Notes: generated by a model not told the origin, from the letters alone. A DNA stretch of 64,000 bases from Oscillospiraceae bacterium (GCA_916988195.3 CAKASQ030000061.1:1-64000); one strand, 5' to 3'. Positions 8,651 through 19,118 are shown, counted from the stretch's first letter. Numbers and translations are program-made.

Positions 8651-8896
8651 TACACCAAGAGCTTTCTATACCACGAAATGGAGTATGGCTGCAAGGCTTC
8701 GGGCGTGAAGCGGATACGGGTGCATGACATTCGACACAGCCACGCCAGCCTGCTGGTGGAGATGGGCTTCTCTCCGCTGCTGATCGCGGAGCGGCTCGGA
8801 CATGAAAAGGTACAGACAACGATGGACACGTACAGTCACCTGTACCCCAACAAGCAGGTGGAGGTGGCCAGACAGCTTGACGGCATCATGCCGTGA
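8651..8896 (+). pseudogene. Tyrosine integrase, 3' part (interrupted by IS)
   Basis: Continuation of the integrase broken at 6925. It holds the remaining catalytic residues: HDIRHSHASLL (His and second Arg), LGHEKVQTTMDTYSHLYP (third His-type position and nucleophile Tyr). It ends 115 bases before the stop codon of guaA, with the integrase pointing at the attachment site. No start codon with a ribosome binding site exists for this part alone. Confidence 0.85.
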
Positions 8897-8954
8897 GCCT
8901 CTGGCTACAAAAATCGCTGCAAATGTAGCCAATTTGTAGCCGCTAAAAAAGAAA

Positions 8955-8994
8955 AATCCTGAAAAACGCTGTATTACCAACGCTTTTCAGGATT
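8955..8994. terminator. Hairpin terminator between integrase and guaA
   Basis: AATCCTGAAAA (8955-8965) pairs with TTTTCAGGATT (8984-8994). It lies between two convergent genes and could act for both. It belongs to the element side of the attachment site, so it probably replaced or added to the native guaA terminator. Confidence 0.6.
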
Positions 8995-8999
8995 CAGAA

Positions 9000-9040
9000 A
9001 ACACTAAATATTTATTCCCACTCAATGGTCGCGGGGGGTT
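9000..9040. other. Probable attachment site (att) at the 3' end of guaA
   Basis: The element ends where the guaA coding sequence ends (stop at 9012-9014). On the guaA strand the gene closes with CCATTGAGTGGGAATAA. The 3' end of guaA is a known integration hotspot for tyrosine-recombinase elements, with the core in this GAGTGGGAATAA segment. The gene is left intact, as expected for site-specific integration. The partner copy at the far end lies outside the window, so the exact core cannot be set. Confidence 0.55.
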
Positions 9041-10553
9041 TGCTGGTGATATCATACACGATGCGGTTGATGCCGCGCACCTCGTTGACGATGCGGACCG
9101 ACACGCGGTCGAGAACGTCATACGGGATTCTCGCCCAGTCGGCGGTCATGAAGTCGGACGTGGTGACGCCGCGAAGGGCGAGCGTATAATCGTACGTCCG
9201 GCCGTCGCCCATAACGCCGACAGAGCGCATGGAGGTCAGAACTGCGAAATACTGGTTCATCTGGCGGTCGAAGCCGGCTTTGGCCACCTCGTCGCGGAAG
9301 ATGAAGTCCGCCTCGCGCAGCGTGTCGAGTTTTTCCTTTGTAATGTCGCCGATGACGCGGATGGCAAGGCCGGGGCCGGGGAACGGCTGGCGCATGACAA
9401 GGTACTCGGGAAGGTCGAGCTCTCTGCCAAGGCCGCGCACCTCGTCTTTGAAGAGCATGCGCAGCGGCTCGATGATCTCCTTGAAATCAACATAGTCGGG
9501 AAGGCCGCCGACGTTGTGGTGGCTCTTGATGACGGCGGAATTGCCGAGGCCGGACTCGATCACGTCGGGGTAAATGGTACCCTGCACGAGGAAATCGACC
9601 TTGCCGATTTTTTTGGCCTCGGCCTCAAAGACGCGGATGAACTCCTCGCCGATGATCTTGCGCTTGGCCTCGGGCTCGGATACGCCCGCAAGCTTCGAGA
9701 GGAAGCGGTCCTCGGCGTTCACGCGGATAAAGTTGATATCCCACTTGGAGAACGCCGCTTCGACCTCGTCGCCCTCATCCTTGCGCATGAGACCGTGGTC
9801 AACAAAGACGCAGGTCAGCTGATTTCCGATGGCCTCGGCCATGAGCGCGGCCGCGACGGAGGAGTCTACGCCGCCCGAGAGCGCCAGCAGCGCCTTGCCC
9901 GAGCCGACCTTTTCGCGGATGGAGCGGATGGCGTTCTGTCGGTAATCGGCCATGGTCCAGTCGCCGGTCGCCTTGCAGACGCGATATAAGAAGTTGCGAA
10001 GGATGACAGAGCCCTCTTCGGTGTGGTTGACCTCGGGGTGGAACTGCACGCCGTAGATTTTGCGCGTCTCGTCGCAGATGCCGACCGTAGGGCAAGCGGC
10101 GGAGTGCGCGCAGAGGGTAAAGCCGTCCGGCACCTTTGCCATATAGTCGCCGTGGCTCATCCACGTGATGCTGCTTGGCTTGAGCCCATGGAAAATCTCA
10201 CAGGAGGTATCGAAGAAGGTCTCCGTTTTGCCGTATTCGCGCGCGGTGTCGTCCTGCGCGGCGGTTACCTTGCCGCCTAAGTTGTGCGCGATGAGCTGGC
10301 AGCCGTAGCAGATGCCGAGAATCGGAAGACCGAGGGTGAAAATCTTCGGGTCAACCTGAGGTGAACCTTCCGCGTAGACGCTCTGCGGGCCGCCGGTGAA
10401 GATGAAGCCGATGGGATCGTACTTCATCAGCTCGTCAAGCGGCGTGGTGCAGGGCTTGACCTCGCAGTATACGTTCGCTTCCCGCACGCGGCGCGCGATG
10501 AGCTGGTTATACTGCCCGCCAAAATCCAGAATCAATACTACCTGTGATGCCAT
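9012..10553 (-). CDS. guaA: GMP synthase (glutamine-hydrolysing)
   Basis: A 513-residue cytosolic enzyme that converts XMP, ATP and glutamine to GMP. The class I amidotransferase half has nucleophile Cys82 in GICYGCQ and the His172/Glu174 pair in FHPEVNH. The ATP-pyrophosphatase half has the PP-loop SGGVDSS at about residues 226-232, followed by the dimerization domain with the conserved IEWE end. It starts after AGGAGGAGAGAC and lies 33 bases behind pyrG, so it is the last gene of the glnA-ANTAR-pyrG-guaA operon. A mobile element is integrated next to its 3' end without changing the protein. Confidence 0.97.
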   Translation of the reverse strand: MASQVVLILDFGGQYNQLIARRVREANVYCEVKPCTTPLDELMKYDPIGFIFTGGPQSVYAEGSPQVDPKIFTLGLPILGICYGCQLIAHNLGGKVTAAQDDTAREYGKTETFFDTSCEIFHGLKPSSITWMSHGDYMAKVPDGFTLCAHSAACPTVGICDETRKIYGVQFHPEVNHTEEGSVILRNFLYRVCKATGDWTMADYRQNAIRSIREKVGSGKALLALSGGVDSSVAAALMAEAIGNQLTCVFVDHGLMRKDEGDEVEAAFSKWDINFIRVNAEDRFLSKLAGVSEPEAKRKIIGEEFIRVFEAEAKKIGKVDFLVQGTIYPDVIESGLGNSAVIKSHHNVGGLPDYVDFKEIIEPLRMLFKDEVRGLGRELDLPEYLVMRQPFPGPGLAIRVIGDITKEKLDTLREADFIFRDEVAKAGFDRQMNQYFAVLTSMRSVGVMGDGRTYDYTLALRGVTTSDFMTADWARIPYDVLDRVSVRIVNEVRGINRIVYDITSKPPATIEWE

Positions 10554-10586
10554 GTCTCTCCTCCTAAAACTGGGTGCTAATCTGTA

Positions 10587-12212
<1,626 letters not shown>

Positions 12213-12236
12213 TCAATTTCTCTGGTTCAATCTATG

Positions 12237-12821
12237 TTATTTGTAGGTTGCAAGGATATTTTCCGCGATGGTTCTGCGTGTGACGCACCGGTCCATGGCC
12301 TGCCGCTCAATGAACTTGTGCGCCTCGTTTTCTGTCATTTTGAGCTGCTCGATGAGCACCCACTTCGCCCGGTTGACAAGCCGGATCTCAGCCATCTTCT
12401 CCTCCAGCGTCGCAGTTTTCTGCTCCATGCGGCGAAGGCGCGCGCGCGTGGCGCAGAGGAGCTGGAGCGTGGAAGAAAAAAGCGCAGGGGAGGTCGGCTT
12501 CTGGAGCGTCAGAACGCCGCTTGGCGCAACGCGCGCGGTCACGTCGGGGTACTGCTCGGCGCGCACGAGAAGAAGAACGCCCGTCTGCGTGCTCTGGCAG
12601 ATATCGAGGGCGAAATTCGTGCCGAATTCGTCCGGCAGCGGCGCATTGATGATCAGAAGATCGTAGCTGCGCTCGAGAAGACATCGCCGGGCGCTTGAAA
12701 CGTCCGGGGCCTTCGTGATGGGCGAAAAGCTGCGCTCGGGCAGGAGCGGGAGCACGGAGTCCATAAATTTTGCGGACGCGGAGACGAGCAGCACGCTGTA
12801 GCTTTGCGTTACGCTATCCAT
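12237..12821 (-). CDS. ANTAR-domain RNA-binding antiterminator with a degenerate receiver domain
   Basis: A 194-residue protein. Residues about 8-120 look like a response-regulator receiver but the usual residues are gone. The acidic pair is VSASA, and the phosphoacceptor position in DLLIINAPLPDEFG is Asn instead of Asp. It therefore cannot be phosphorylated in the usual way. A coiled coil (RMEQKTATLEEKMAEIRLVN) leads into the C-terminal ANTAR three-helix domain (KWVLIEQLKMTENEAHKFIE, then DRCVTRRTIAENIL). ANTAR proteins bind paired hexaloop hairpins in mRNA leaders and block terminators. Such hairpins are visible ahead of glnN and, in part, ahead of its own operon. It lies directly behind glnA, as expected for a glutamine-linked regulator. 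Confidence 0.9.
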   Translation of the reverse strand: MDSVTQSYSVLLVSASAKFMDSVLPLLPERSFSPITKAPDVSSARRCLLERSYDLLIINAPLPDEFGTNFALDICQSTQTGVLLLVRAEQYPDVTARVAPSGVLTLQKPTSPALFSSTLQLLCATRARLRRMEQKTATLEEKMAEIRLVNRAKWVLIEQLKMTENEAHKFIERQAMDRCVTRRTIAENILATYK

Positions 12822-12854
12822 TTGTGCGCGCCTCCTTTCCGGGGTGGGGTAGCA

Positions 12855-14063
12855 TCAACGGGTGTAATAAGCGATAAGGGACTCGGGGAGGTACCGGCGG
12901 GCAAATTCGCTTGCGCGCGCTGCCTGCCTGGCCTCGTCGAGCGTTCCGGGGAGCTTTCGGTAGCTGGCGGTCACCTGCTCGGGCGCTGTGAAGAGGTTCA
13001 CATCGGCGGGCGCGGGCAGGGCAGACGCGGCTCTCACGCCATCAAGCCCCGCGTAGATGAGAAGCGCAAAGGCAAGATAGGGGTTACATGAGGGGTCCGG
13101 CGAGCGGAGCTCGGCTCTTCGGTACTCGCCGGAGGCGGCGGGAATGCGGATGAGCTGCGAGCGGTTCTCACTCGACCACGAAATATACCGCGGGGCCTTG
13201 CGGCAGCCGAGACGGCGATAGGATGCGTCCACGGGGTTAAAAAACACAGTCAGATCGTAAACGTGATTCAAAATACCGGCCATGACCTGCGGCATAACAT
13301 CCGCGCCGCTTGACGACTTCACGGAAAGGTTGATGTGCATACCGCTTCCGGGCGCGTCCGGCAGTGGTTTGGGTGAAAAGTCGGCGCAGAGGCCGTTCCC
13401 GGCGGCGACGGTCGAAACGACGCTCCGGAACGTGACCGCATTGTCTGCGGCAGTTAAGGGGTCCGCGTAACGGAAGTCGATCTCGTTCTGCCCGGGGCCT
13501 TCCTCATGGTGCGAACTCTCTGGGCGGATGCCCATCTGCTCAAGGGTCAGGCACGCCTCGCGGCGCACATTTTCACCCTTATCCTCCGGCGCAACGTCCA
13601 TGTATCCGGCCGTGTCATACGGAACCTTTGTGGCAGCTCCCGTATCGTCCAGCCGGAAAAGGTAAAACTCCATCTCGGGGCCGAAGAAGAACGTGAGGCC
13701 TTCCTGTTCCGCCTCCTTCACAGCGTTTGCAAGAATCGCGCGTGTGTCCATCTCAAACGGCCGGCCGTCCGGGTAATACACCGAGCAGAACATGCGCACC
13801 ACGCGCCCGTGCTCGGGTCTCCACGGCAGAATGCAGAGCGTCGATGCGTCCGGGCGCAGGACAAGATCGGAGTGTACCTCTCCCCCGAAGCCCGCGATGG
13901 CCGACGCGTCGATGGAAATGCCGTAGGCAAACGCGCGGTCCAATTCGTCCGGCATGATCGAAACGTTTTTGAGCCGGCCCATCACGTCGCAGAACGTCAT
14001 GCGGATGAACTTCACGTCCTCCTCAATGACATATTGCAGGATTTCTTCCTTTTCGTAAACCAT
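12855..14063 (-). CDS. glnA: Glutamine synthetase, type I-like, short form
   Basis: A 402-residue enzyme, somewhat shorter than the usual 440-470. Visible motifs are GPEMEFYLF (metal-binding Glu), GPGQNEIDFRY, GSGMHINLSV (metal His) and SENRSQLIRIPA with RRAELRSPDPSCNPYLAF (ATP/phosphate binding). The N-terminal KFIRMTFCDVMGRLKNVSI is the beta-grasp start. The adenylylation-site region is absent, as in GSI-alpha enzymes. It makes glutamine from glutamate, ammonia and ATP. It is the first gene of the operon, with a consensus promoter and a leader containing a hexaloop hairpin and a terminator. Start chosen after AGGAAAGG. Confidence 0.92.
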   Translation of the reverse strand: MVYEKEEILQYVIEEDVKFIRMTFCDVMGRLKNVSIMPDELDRAFAYGISIDASAIAGFGGEVHSDLVLRPDASTLCILPWRPEHGRVVRMFCSVYYPDGRPFEMDTRAILANAVKEAEQEGLTFFFGPEMEFYLFRLDDTGAATKVPYDTAGYMDVAPEDKGENVRREACLTLEQMGIRPESSHHEEGPGQNEIDFRYADPLTAADNAVTFRSVVSTVAAGNGLCADFSPKPLPDAPGSGMHINLSVKSSSGADVMPQVMAGILNHVYDLTVFFNPVDASYRRLGCRKAPRYISWSSENRSQLIRIPAASGEYRRAELRSPDPSCNPYLAFALLIYAGLDGVRAASALPAPADVNLFTAPEQVTASYRKLPGTLDEARQAARASEFARRYLPESLIAYYTR

Positions 14064-14080
14064 ATCAAGCAGCCTTTCCT

Positions 14081-14230
14081 AAAAAAGAGGGCGCTCACCC
14101 GAGCAGGTACCGCCCCCGCCCGAATGAACGCCTTTGCTCATTCTATCTTCGCTTCTTAAAATATTAAAAGTCATTTTATTACAGCTTTTCATATGTGCCA
14201 TATCATAGCATGCCGGAAAACGGCTGTCAA
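14081..14230 (-). promoter_or_regulatory. glnA operon promoter and ANTAR-type attenuator leader
   Basis: On the minus strand TTGACA (14225-14230) and TATGAT (14202-14207) are 17 apart; transcription should start near 14195. The leader then forms GAATGAGC-AAAGGC-GTTCATTC (14122-14143), an 8-bp stem with a six-base loop having A at position 1 and G at position 4, the ANTAR recognition rule. Immediately after it, GGGCG...CGCCC with a T run (14081-14121) makes a terminator ahead of the start codon. I do not see a second canonical hexaloop here. Confidence 0.7.
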
Positions 14231-14374
14231 TCCGCTTTGCAGGCAGAAATGACATTTCGTGCAATCAGACAAGACAGACACTGAATTTGCAGCCTGAATT
14301 GGCGGAAAATGATGAAGGGAAAAGTGCAAAATGCAGGAGCGAAAAAATTTCCTGCAAATTTTCGAAAATTCTGC

Positions 14375-14604
14375 TTGACAAACGAAGGCCGCATGCGTAT
14401 AATGCGGAGCATAAGGCAACGGCGTCTTTGAGCAATGGGGCTCAGAGGCGTCTTTTCTTATTTTGACGGAACCTGTGGTACCTCGTCGTAAGCCGATGAG
14501 ATCATAGCTTCCCGAACGATTCGTTTTTTATACAGAATACAGGTAACGAGGAAACCGGGGCAATGGCGTCTTTTTGGGATTTTGACGCCTTGCCCCGGCT
14601 TTTA
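14375..14604 (+). promoter_or_regulatory. glnN promoter and tandem attenuator leader with dual-hexaloop ANTAR target
   Basis: A perfect promoter, TTGACA (14375-14380), 17 bases, TATAAT (14398-14403), starts RNA near 14410. The RNA begins with two adjacent 5-bp hairpins. The first is AAGGC-AACGGC-GTCTT (14413-14428); the second is TGAGC-AATGGG-GCTCA (14429-14444). Both loops have A1 and G4, matching ANTAR targets. The second hairpin is also the tip of a longer stem GGCGTCTTTGAGC/GCTCAGAGGCGTC (14421-14452) followed by TTTTCTTATTTT. Hairpin 1 and this terminator are therefore mutually exclusive. A second strong terminator lies at 14555-14604 (CCGGGGCAA..TTGCCCCGG then CTTTTATT), and its 5' arm repeats a GGCAATGGCGTC word. 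The stretch between them has no gene. Confidence 0.85.
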
Positions 14605-14628
14605 TTCATACGAAAGGAGTGGCGTAAC

Positions 14629-16725
14629 ATGCAAACGGTTTCTGATTATTTCGGAAGTCTGGTGTTTGACGACAGAGTCATGCGCGCAAGACTTCCGGCC
14701 AAGGTCTACAAGTCCCTCAAAAAGACGATTGACGAAGGGGTGAGTCTGGATAATCAGGTGGCCAATGCTGTGGCCGAGGCCATGCGCGACTGGGCAGTCG
14801 AGCACGGCGCGACGCACTTTACCCACTGGTTCCAGCCGTTGACCGGCATTACCGCCGAGAAGCACGACAGCTTTATTTCCCCGTCGCCCGACGGCGGCGT
14901 GATTATGGAGTTTTCCGGCAAAGAGCTCATCCAGGGCGAGCCGGATGCGTCCAGCTTCCCGTCCGGCGGCCTGCGCGCAACGTTTGAGGCACGCGGCTAC
15001 ACCGCTTGGGACCCCACGTCCTATGCGTTTTTGAAGGACAAGACGCTCTGCATCCCGACGGCGTTCTGCTCGTACGGCGGTGAGGCGCTCGACAAGAAAA
15101 CGCCGCTGCTGCGCTCGATGCAGGCCATCAACAAGCAGGCGATGCGCGTTTTGAAGCTCTTTGGCAACGAAGACGTGAAATGCGTCAAGACCTCCGTCGG
15201 CCCCGAGCAGGAATACTTCCTTGTTGACCGCGAGATGTTTGACAAGCGCAAGGACCTCGTCTTCTGCGGCCGGACGTTATTTGGCGCGAAGCCCCCGAAG
15301 GGACAGGAACTCGACGATCATTACTTTGGCTCCATCAAGCCGCGGGTCGCGGAATTCATGGAAGACCTCAACGAGGAGCTTTGGAAGCTTGGCATCCTTG
15401 CCAAGACCGAGCACAACGAAGTCGCCCCGGCGCAGCATGAGCTGGCCCCTATTTATACAACAACCAACATCGCAACCGATCACAACCAGCTGACGATGGA
15501 GATCATGCAGAAAGTTGCCCTCCGGCATGGTCTCGTGTGCTTGCTGCATGAAAAGCCCTTCGCGGGCGTCAACGGCTCCGGCAAGCACAACAACTGGTCG
15601 ATTGCGACCGACACAGGCGTAAACCTTCTGACGCCGGGCGAAACGCCGTATGAAAACGCGCAGTTTTTGCTCTTCCTGTGCGCGGTCATTCAGGCCGTCG
15701 ACGATTATCAGGATTTGCTGCGGCTCAGCGTTGCGACGGCTGGCAACGATCACCGGCTCGGCGCAAACGAAGCGCCCCCGGCGGTTGTTTCGATCTTCCT
15801 CGGCGATGAGCTGACCGCGATTTTAGACGCGATCGAAGCCGACGCACCTTACAACGCGGCGGAGAAGACCGTCATGAAGCTTGGCGTGCATGTGCTTCCC
15901 AAGTTCCTGCGCGACACGACGGACCGCAACCGCACCTCGCCCTTCGCCTTCACAGGCAACAAGTTTGAGTTCCGGATGCTTGGCTCGGCCAACTCCATTG
16001 CCTGCACGAACATTATGCTCAACGGCGCTGTCGCGCAGTCGCTCAAAGGTTTTGCCGATGCGCTCGAGAAGGCAGATGACTTTGAAGGCGCGCTGCACGA
16101 TCTCATCCGCCGCACGATTCACGCGCACAAGCGCATCATCTTCAACGGCAACGGCTACGACGACGCATGGATCAAGGAAGCAACCGAACAGCGCGGCCTT
16201 CTGAACTTAAGAACTACGCCCGACGCGATGCCGACGCTGCTGGAAAAGAAAAACGTCGACATGCTGACCGGCCTCAAGATTTTCACGAAGGCGGAGCTCG
16301 AGTCGCGCTACGAGATCATGATGGAAAACTACGTCAAGACCGTCACCATCGAGGCGCAGACGATGCTGGACATGACGCGCAAGGAGATCCTGCCCGCCGT
16401 TGCCGGCTACACGAAGGAGCTCACCGAGACACTGGCTGCCAAGCGCGCGATCTTACCGTCGCTGCCGGCAAAATACGAAACCGGCACGATCACGAAGCTC
16501 TCTTCGCTTCTCGACCAGATCGACGCGGCGGCAGACGAGCTTGAAAAAACGACGCTCCAGATCAAAGCCATTGACAGCGTCACCGAGTCCGCGTTCCAGA
16601 TTCGCGACGCGATGCTCCCGAGAATGGCGGCGCTGCGCGTGGTGTGCGATGAGGCAGAGCCCATGACCGCTGAACGCTTCTGGCCGTTCCCGACGTACGA
16701 CAAGCTTCTGTTTGGCGTGAGATAA
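14629..16725 (+). CDS. glnN: Glutamine synthetase type III
   Basis: A 698-residue enzyme of the GSIII family, dodecameric in characterised members, and distinct from the short GSI upstream. The start follows AAAGGAG; longer in-frame starts fall inside the leader terminator. Visible motifs are [14 protein letters not shown] near residue 105, [11 protein letters not shown] (metal-binding Glu), [34 protein letters not shown] (catalytic His region) and [20 protein letters not shown]. The C-terminal part is helical. Together with glnA it gives the cell two unrelated glutamine synthetases, both behind ANTAR-type leaders. Confidence 0.95.
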   Translation: MQTVSDYFGSLVFDDRVMRARLPAKVYKSLKKTIDEGVSLDNQVANAVAEAMRDWAVEHGATHFTHWFQPLTGITAEKHDSFISPSPDGGVIMEFSGKELIQGEPDASSFPSGGLRATFEARGYTAWDPTSYAFLKDKTLCIPTAFCSYGGEALDKKTPLLRSMQAINKQAMRVLKLFGNEDVKCVKTSVGPEQEYFLVDREMFDKRKDLVFCGRTLFGAKPPKGQELDDHYFGSIKPRVAEFMEDLNEELWKLGILAKTEHNEVAPAQHELAPIYTTTNIATDHNQLTMEIMQKVALRHGLVCLLHEKPFAGVNGSGKHNNWSIATDTGVNLLTPGETPYENAQFLLFLCAVIQAVDDYQDLLRLSVATAGNDHRLGANEAPPAVVSIFLGDELTAILDAIEADAPYNAAEKTVMKLGVHVLPKFLRDTTDRNRTSPFAFTGNKFEFRMLGSANSIACTNIMLNGAVAQSLKGFADALEKADDFEGALHDLIRRTIHAHKRIIFNGNGYDDAWIKEATEQRGLLNLRTTPDAMPTLLEKKNVDMLTGLKIFTKAELESRYEIMMENYVKTVTIEAQTMLDMTRKEILPAVAGYTKELTETLAAKRAILPSLPAKYETGTITKLSSLLDQIDAAADELEKTTLQIKAIDSVTESAFQIRDAMLPRMAALRVVCDEAEPMTAERFWPFPTYDKLLFGVR

Positions 16726-16776
16726 ATTTGTTTGTCCAATTTATTTTGATTTATTTTTTAGAAGGAGGATTCTTAT

Positions 16777-16950
16777 ATGAACCGCAATGTGAACCGTTCC
16801 TATGAGCTTGAAAGCCCCTACCAGTTCATCAACCCCGCACATTCGTTCCTGATGGAAAGCGTCCACGAGCAGCACGATTTTTTCGATTCCTGCTTCGCCA
16901 AAGATGCAGAATTGTATCTTTCCTGTCTGGATACCAGCGCGTGGGATTAA
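16777..16950 (+). CDS. Small acidic protein of 57 residues, unknown function
   Basis: A short ORF with a near-perfect ribosome binding site (GAAGGAGGA) directly behind glnN. The product begins MNRNVNRSYELESPYQFINP, contains SFLMESVHEQHDFFDSCF and ends LDTSAWD. It is acidic, with two cysteines and no membrane segment. I do not recognise the family. Its position between glnN and the asnB T-box suggests a role in nitrogen assimilation, perhaps a small partner of the synthetase (small protein regulators of glutamine synthetase exist in cyanobacteria and archaea), but that is only inference. It could also be a spurious or species-limited ORF. Confidence 0.6.
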   Translation: MNRNVNRSYELESPYQFINPAHSFLMESVHEQHDFFDSCFAKDAELYLSCLDTSAWD

Positions 16951-17019
16951 GACACGCCGGGCACAAGACAAGATAAATAGAAGATCCAAAGGCGTTTGAG
17001 CCGGGAAAAGTACCGTAAA

Positions 17020-17220
17020 AGGCTGCTGACAGAGAGCGTGGGCAAGGTGGAAGCCGCGCAGTAAGCGTTACGCGAAGAACACCCGGCGAGCCGCAAGCTG
17101 AAAGGAAGCATAGTTTCTCAGTAGGTGCGCCGGGCCTGCCGCCCGTTACCCCGGCAGAGCGTTAGAAGACGCGACAGAGACAAAAGATAGGTGGCACAGC
17201 GAGACAGCACTTGCCCTATC
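17020..17220 (+). promoter_or_regulatory. T-box leader with Asn specifier, controlling asnB
   Basis: The stretch before asnB is a T-box. A stem I region carries AGAGAGC, GGTGGAAGCC, an AGTAA side of the specifier loop at 17060-17064 and GAAGAACACC opposite it; the codon in specifier position is AAC (Asn, 17078-17080). Near the end is the T-box sequence AGGTGGCACAGCG (17189-17201), enclosed by GATAGG/CCTATC (antiterminator helix, 17186-17220). The TGGC bulge can pair with the GCCA end of uncharged tRNA-Asn. No T run follows clearly; the GGAGG site lies close behind, so the control step (termination or translation start) cannot be told. Confidence 0.85.
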
Positions 17221-17253
17221 GAATGCTGATTCAAAATTCTGGAGGATTTTATC

Positions 17254-18831
17254 ATGTGTTCGATTATGGGTTACTGTGACGTTTGTGCCGCCTTTTCTGA
17301 GTTTCAGAAGGGTTTTCTAAAGACCACCTCCCGAGGCCCCGATGACAGCCGCATCGTCGATACCGGCAAGGGACTGCTCGGCTTCCAGAGGCTTTCCATC
17401 ATGGGTTTAACGCCCAGCGGCATGCAGCCGTTTGAGCGCGACGGAAGCTATGTGGTCTGCAACGGCGAGATCTACGGGTTCGAGAAGCTCAAAAAGGAGC
17501 TTGAGAAGAAATATGAGTTTGTCAGCGGCTCGGACTGCGAGATATTGCTTCCTCTGTACTTTGAACACGGCGTGGACATGTTCCGGATGCTCGACGCGGA
17601 GTTCGCGCTCATTCTCTTTGATGGACGCACGAAAGAGTATATCGCCGCGCGCGACCCCATCGGCATCCGGCCGCTCTATTACGGCTACGACAAAAAGGGC
17701 GTGATCGTCTTCGCCAGCGAGCCCAAGAACTTAGTCACGCTCTGCGACAAGATCATGCCGTTCCCTCCCGGACATTACTACAAGGACGGCAAGTTCGTCT
17801 GCTACTGCGACATCGCAAAGCCGGAGACGGTCTGTCACGACGATCTGGATACGGTCTGCTCCAAGATTCACGATAAGCTCGTTCGCGGCGTGGAAAAGCG
17901 CCTCGTGGCCGATGCGAAGGTCGGGTTCCTGCTCTCGGGCGGTCTTGATTCGTCGCTCGTCTGCGCGATTGCCGCACGCGAGTCGGATACGCCCATCCGC
18001 ACGTTTGCCATCGGTATGAGCGAGGACGCGATCGACCTCAAATATGCCAAGCAGGTGGCAGACTACATCGGAAGCGAGCACACCGAGGTCTATATGACGA
18101 AGCAGCAGGTGCTGGACAGCCTCGAAGAGGTCATCCGGATGCTGGGCACGTATGATATTACAACCATCCGCGCGAGCATGGGCATGTACCTTCTTTGCAA
18201 GTGGATCCACGAAAACACCGATCTGCGCGTGATTCTGACGGGCGAAATTTCCGACGAGCTGTTCGGCTACAAGTACACCGATTTTGCGCCCTCTGCCGAA
18301 GAATTCCAGAAGGAGGCCGAAAAACGCATCCGCGAGCTTCACATGTACGACGTGCTCCGCGCCGACCGCTGCATCAGTGTCAACTCGCTAGAGGCCAGAG
18401 TCCCGTTCGGCGACCTCGACTTTGTCAAGTACGTCATGTCCGTCGACCCGGAGCTGAAACTCAACAAATACGGCAAGGGCAAGTATCTGCTCCGCCACGC
18501 ATTCGAGGGCGACTATCTGCCGCACGACATTCTCTACCGCGAAAAGGCTGCGTTCTCCGATGCGGTCGGCCATTCGATGGTGGATGATCTCAAGGAATTT
18601 GCGGAAAAGCAGTATACCGACGAGGAATTCGAGGAGAAGCGCAGGAAGTATACCCACGCGCAGCCGTTCACGAAGGAATCGCTTCTGTACCGCGAGATCT
18701 TCGAGCGCTATTATCCCGGCCAGTCCGAGATGGTTGTCGATTTCTGGATGCCGAACAAAACGTGGCCGGGCTGCGATGTGAACGACCCGTCGGCGCGCGT
18801 ACTTTCAAACTATGGCGCAAGCGGAAAGTGA
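17254..18831 (+). CDS. asnB: Asparagine synthetase (glutamine-hydrolysing)
   Basis: A 525-residue class II amidotransferase. After Met removal Cys2 is the nucleophile (MCSIMGYCDV). The glutaminase domain continues with RGPDDS, NGEIYGFEKL and DGRTKEYIAARDPIGIRPLY. The synthetase domain has the PP-loop LLSGGLDSSL near residue 230 and GEISDELFGYKY. It makes asparagine from aspartate using glutamine nitrogen and ATP. The T-box ahead of it ties expression to uncharged tRNA-Asn. It is the third glutamine-consuming amidotransferase gene in this block. Confidence 0.95.
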   Translation: MCSIMGYCDVCAAFSEFQKGFLKTTSRGPDDSRIVDTGKGLLGFQRLSIMGLTPSGMQPFERDGSYVVCNGEIYGFEKLKKELEKKYEFVSGSDCEILLPLYFEHGVDMFRMLDAEFALILFDGRTKEYIAARDPIGIRPLYYGYDKKGVIVFASEPKNLVTLCDKIMPFPPGHYYKDGKFVCYCDIAKPETVCHDDLDTVCSKIHDKLVRGVEKRLVADAKVGFLLSGGLDSSLVCAIAARESDTPIRTFAIGMSEDAIDLKYAKQVADYIGSEHTEVYMTKQQVLDSLEEVIRMLGTYDITTIRASMGMYLLCKWIHENTDLRVILTGEISDELFGYKYTDFAPSAEEFQKEAEKRIRELHMYDVLRADRCISVNSLEARVPFGDLDFVKYVMSVDPELKLNKYGKGKYLLRHAFEGDYLPHDILYREKAAFSDAVGHSMVDDLKEFAEKQYTDEEFEEKRRKYTHAQPFTKESLLYREIFERYYPGQSEMVVDFWMPNKTWPGCDVNDPSARVLSNYGASGK

Positions 18832-18999
18832 AACGCTTCACACGATCTTAACGGCACGCTGCGAAATCCTGAAAAAAGAAATTCTTAGGAAAAGTTTACA
18901 AATGGCCGAAAAAAGCCGGTTTTCCCATACAAACAGTGCAAAAACCGGGGAATTCACAATTCGTACAAAAATATTTATATATTTTTTACAGCAAAACAC

Positions 19000-19118
19000 T
19001 TGAATTGACGCTAGATTTTGTGTAAAATACAAATGCAGTTGTTCCTCTCTGGAGAGCCTCTTACAAGAGCGCCGAAGGTGTAAGGCGGTTCGCCGATCTC
19101 TCAGGCAAAAGGACAGAG
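19000..19118 (+). promoter_or_regulatory. Glycine riboswitch with its promoter
   Basis: Promoter TTGAAT (19000-19005), spacer 17, TAAAAT (19023-19028). The aptamer from about 19044 to 19118 shows the family signature: CTGGAGAG, then GCGCCGAAGGTGTAAGGC and CTCTCAGGCAAAAGGACAGAG. Only one aptamer is clear; no second complete copy follows. The expression platform (19119-19216) contains CCTTTCC/GGAAAGG and a GGACGATC-GGGG-GATCGTCC hairpin just upstream of a GAAGG ribosome site. No T run is seen, so control may be at translation. Upstream, 18832-18999 is AT-rich with no gene visible. Confidence 0.9.

Larger units (their letters stand above)
1..9011. mobile_element. Right part of an integrated mobilizable element ending at guaA 3' end
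   Basis: The segment holds a gene set typical of integrative mobilizable elements: MobV-type relaxase with oriT, primase/helicase of the DUF3987 type, small helix-turn-helix protein, XRE repressor and tyrosine integrase. The integrase end points toward the 3' end of guaA, a known integration target for tyrosine recombinases. Everything to the right is ordinary chromosome. The left end is outside the window: I see no second copy of the guaA 3' end sequence in the first kilobases. Three genes are broken (methylase, primase, integrase) and the IS inside it is also broken, so the element looks like a decaying passenger. Whether conjugation genes exist to the left cannot be seen. Confidence 0.8.

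Noticed and set aside
14460-14560. Separate small gene or riboswitch between the two glnN terminators
   Set aside because: Partial complementarity (CCTCGT/ACGAGG) is visible but no conserved aptamer blocks or ORF with a ribosome site.
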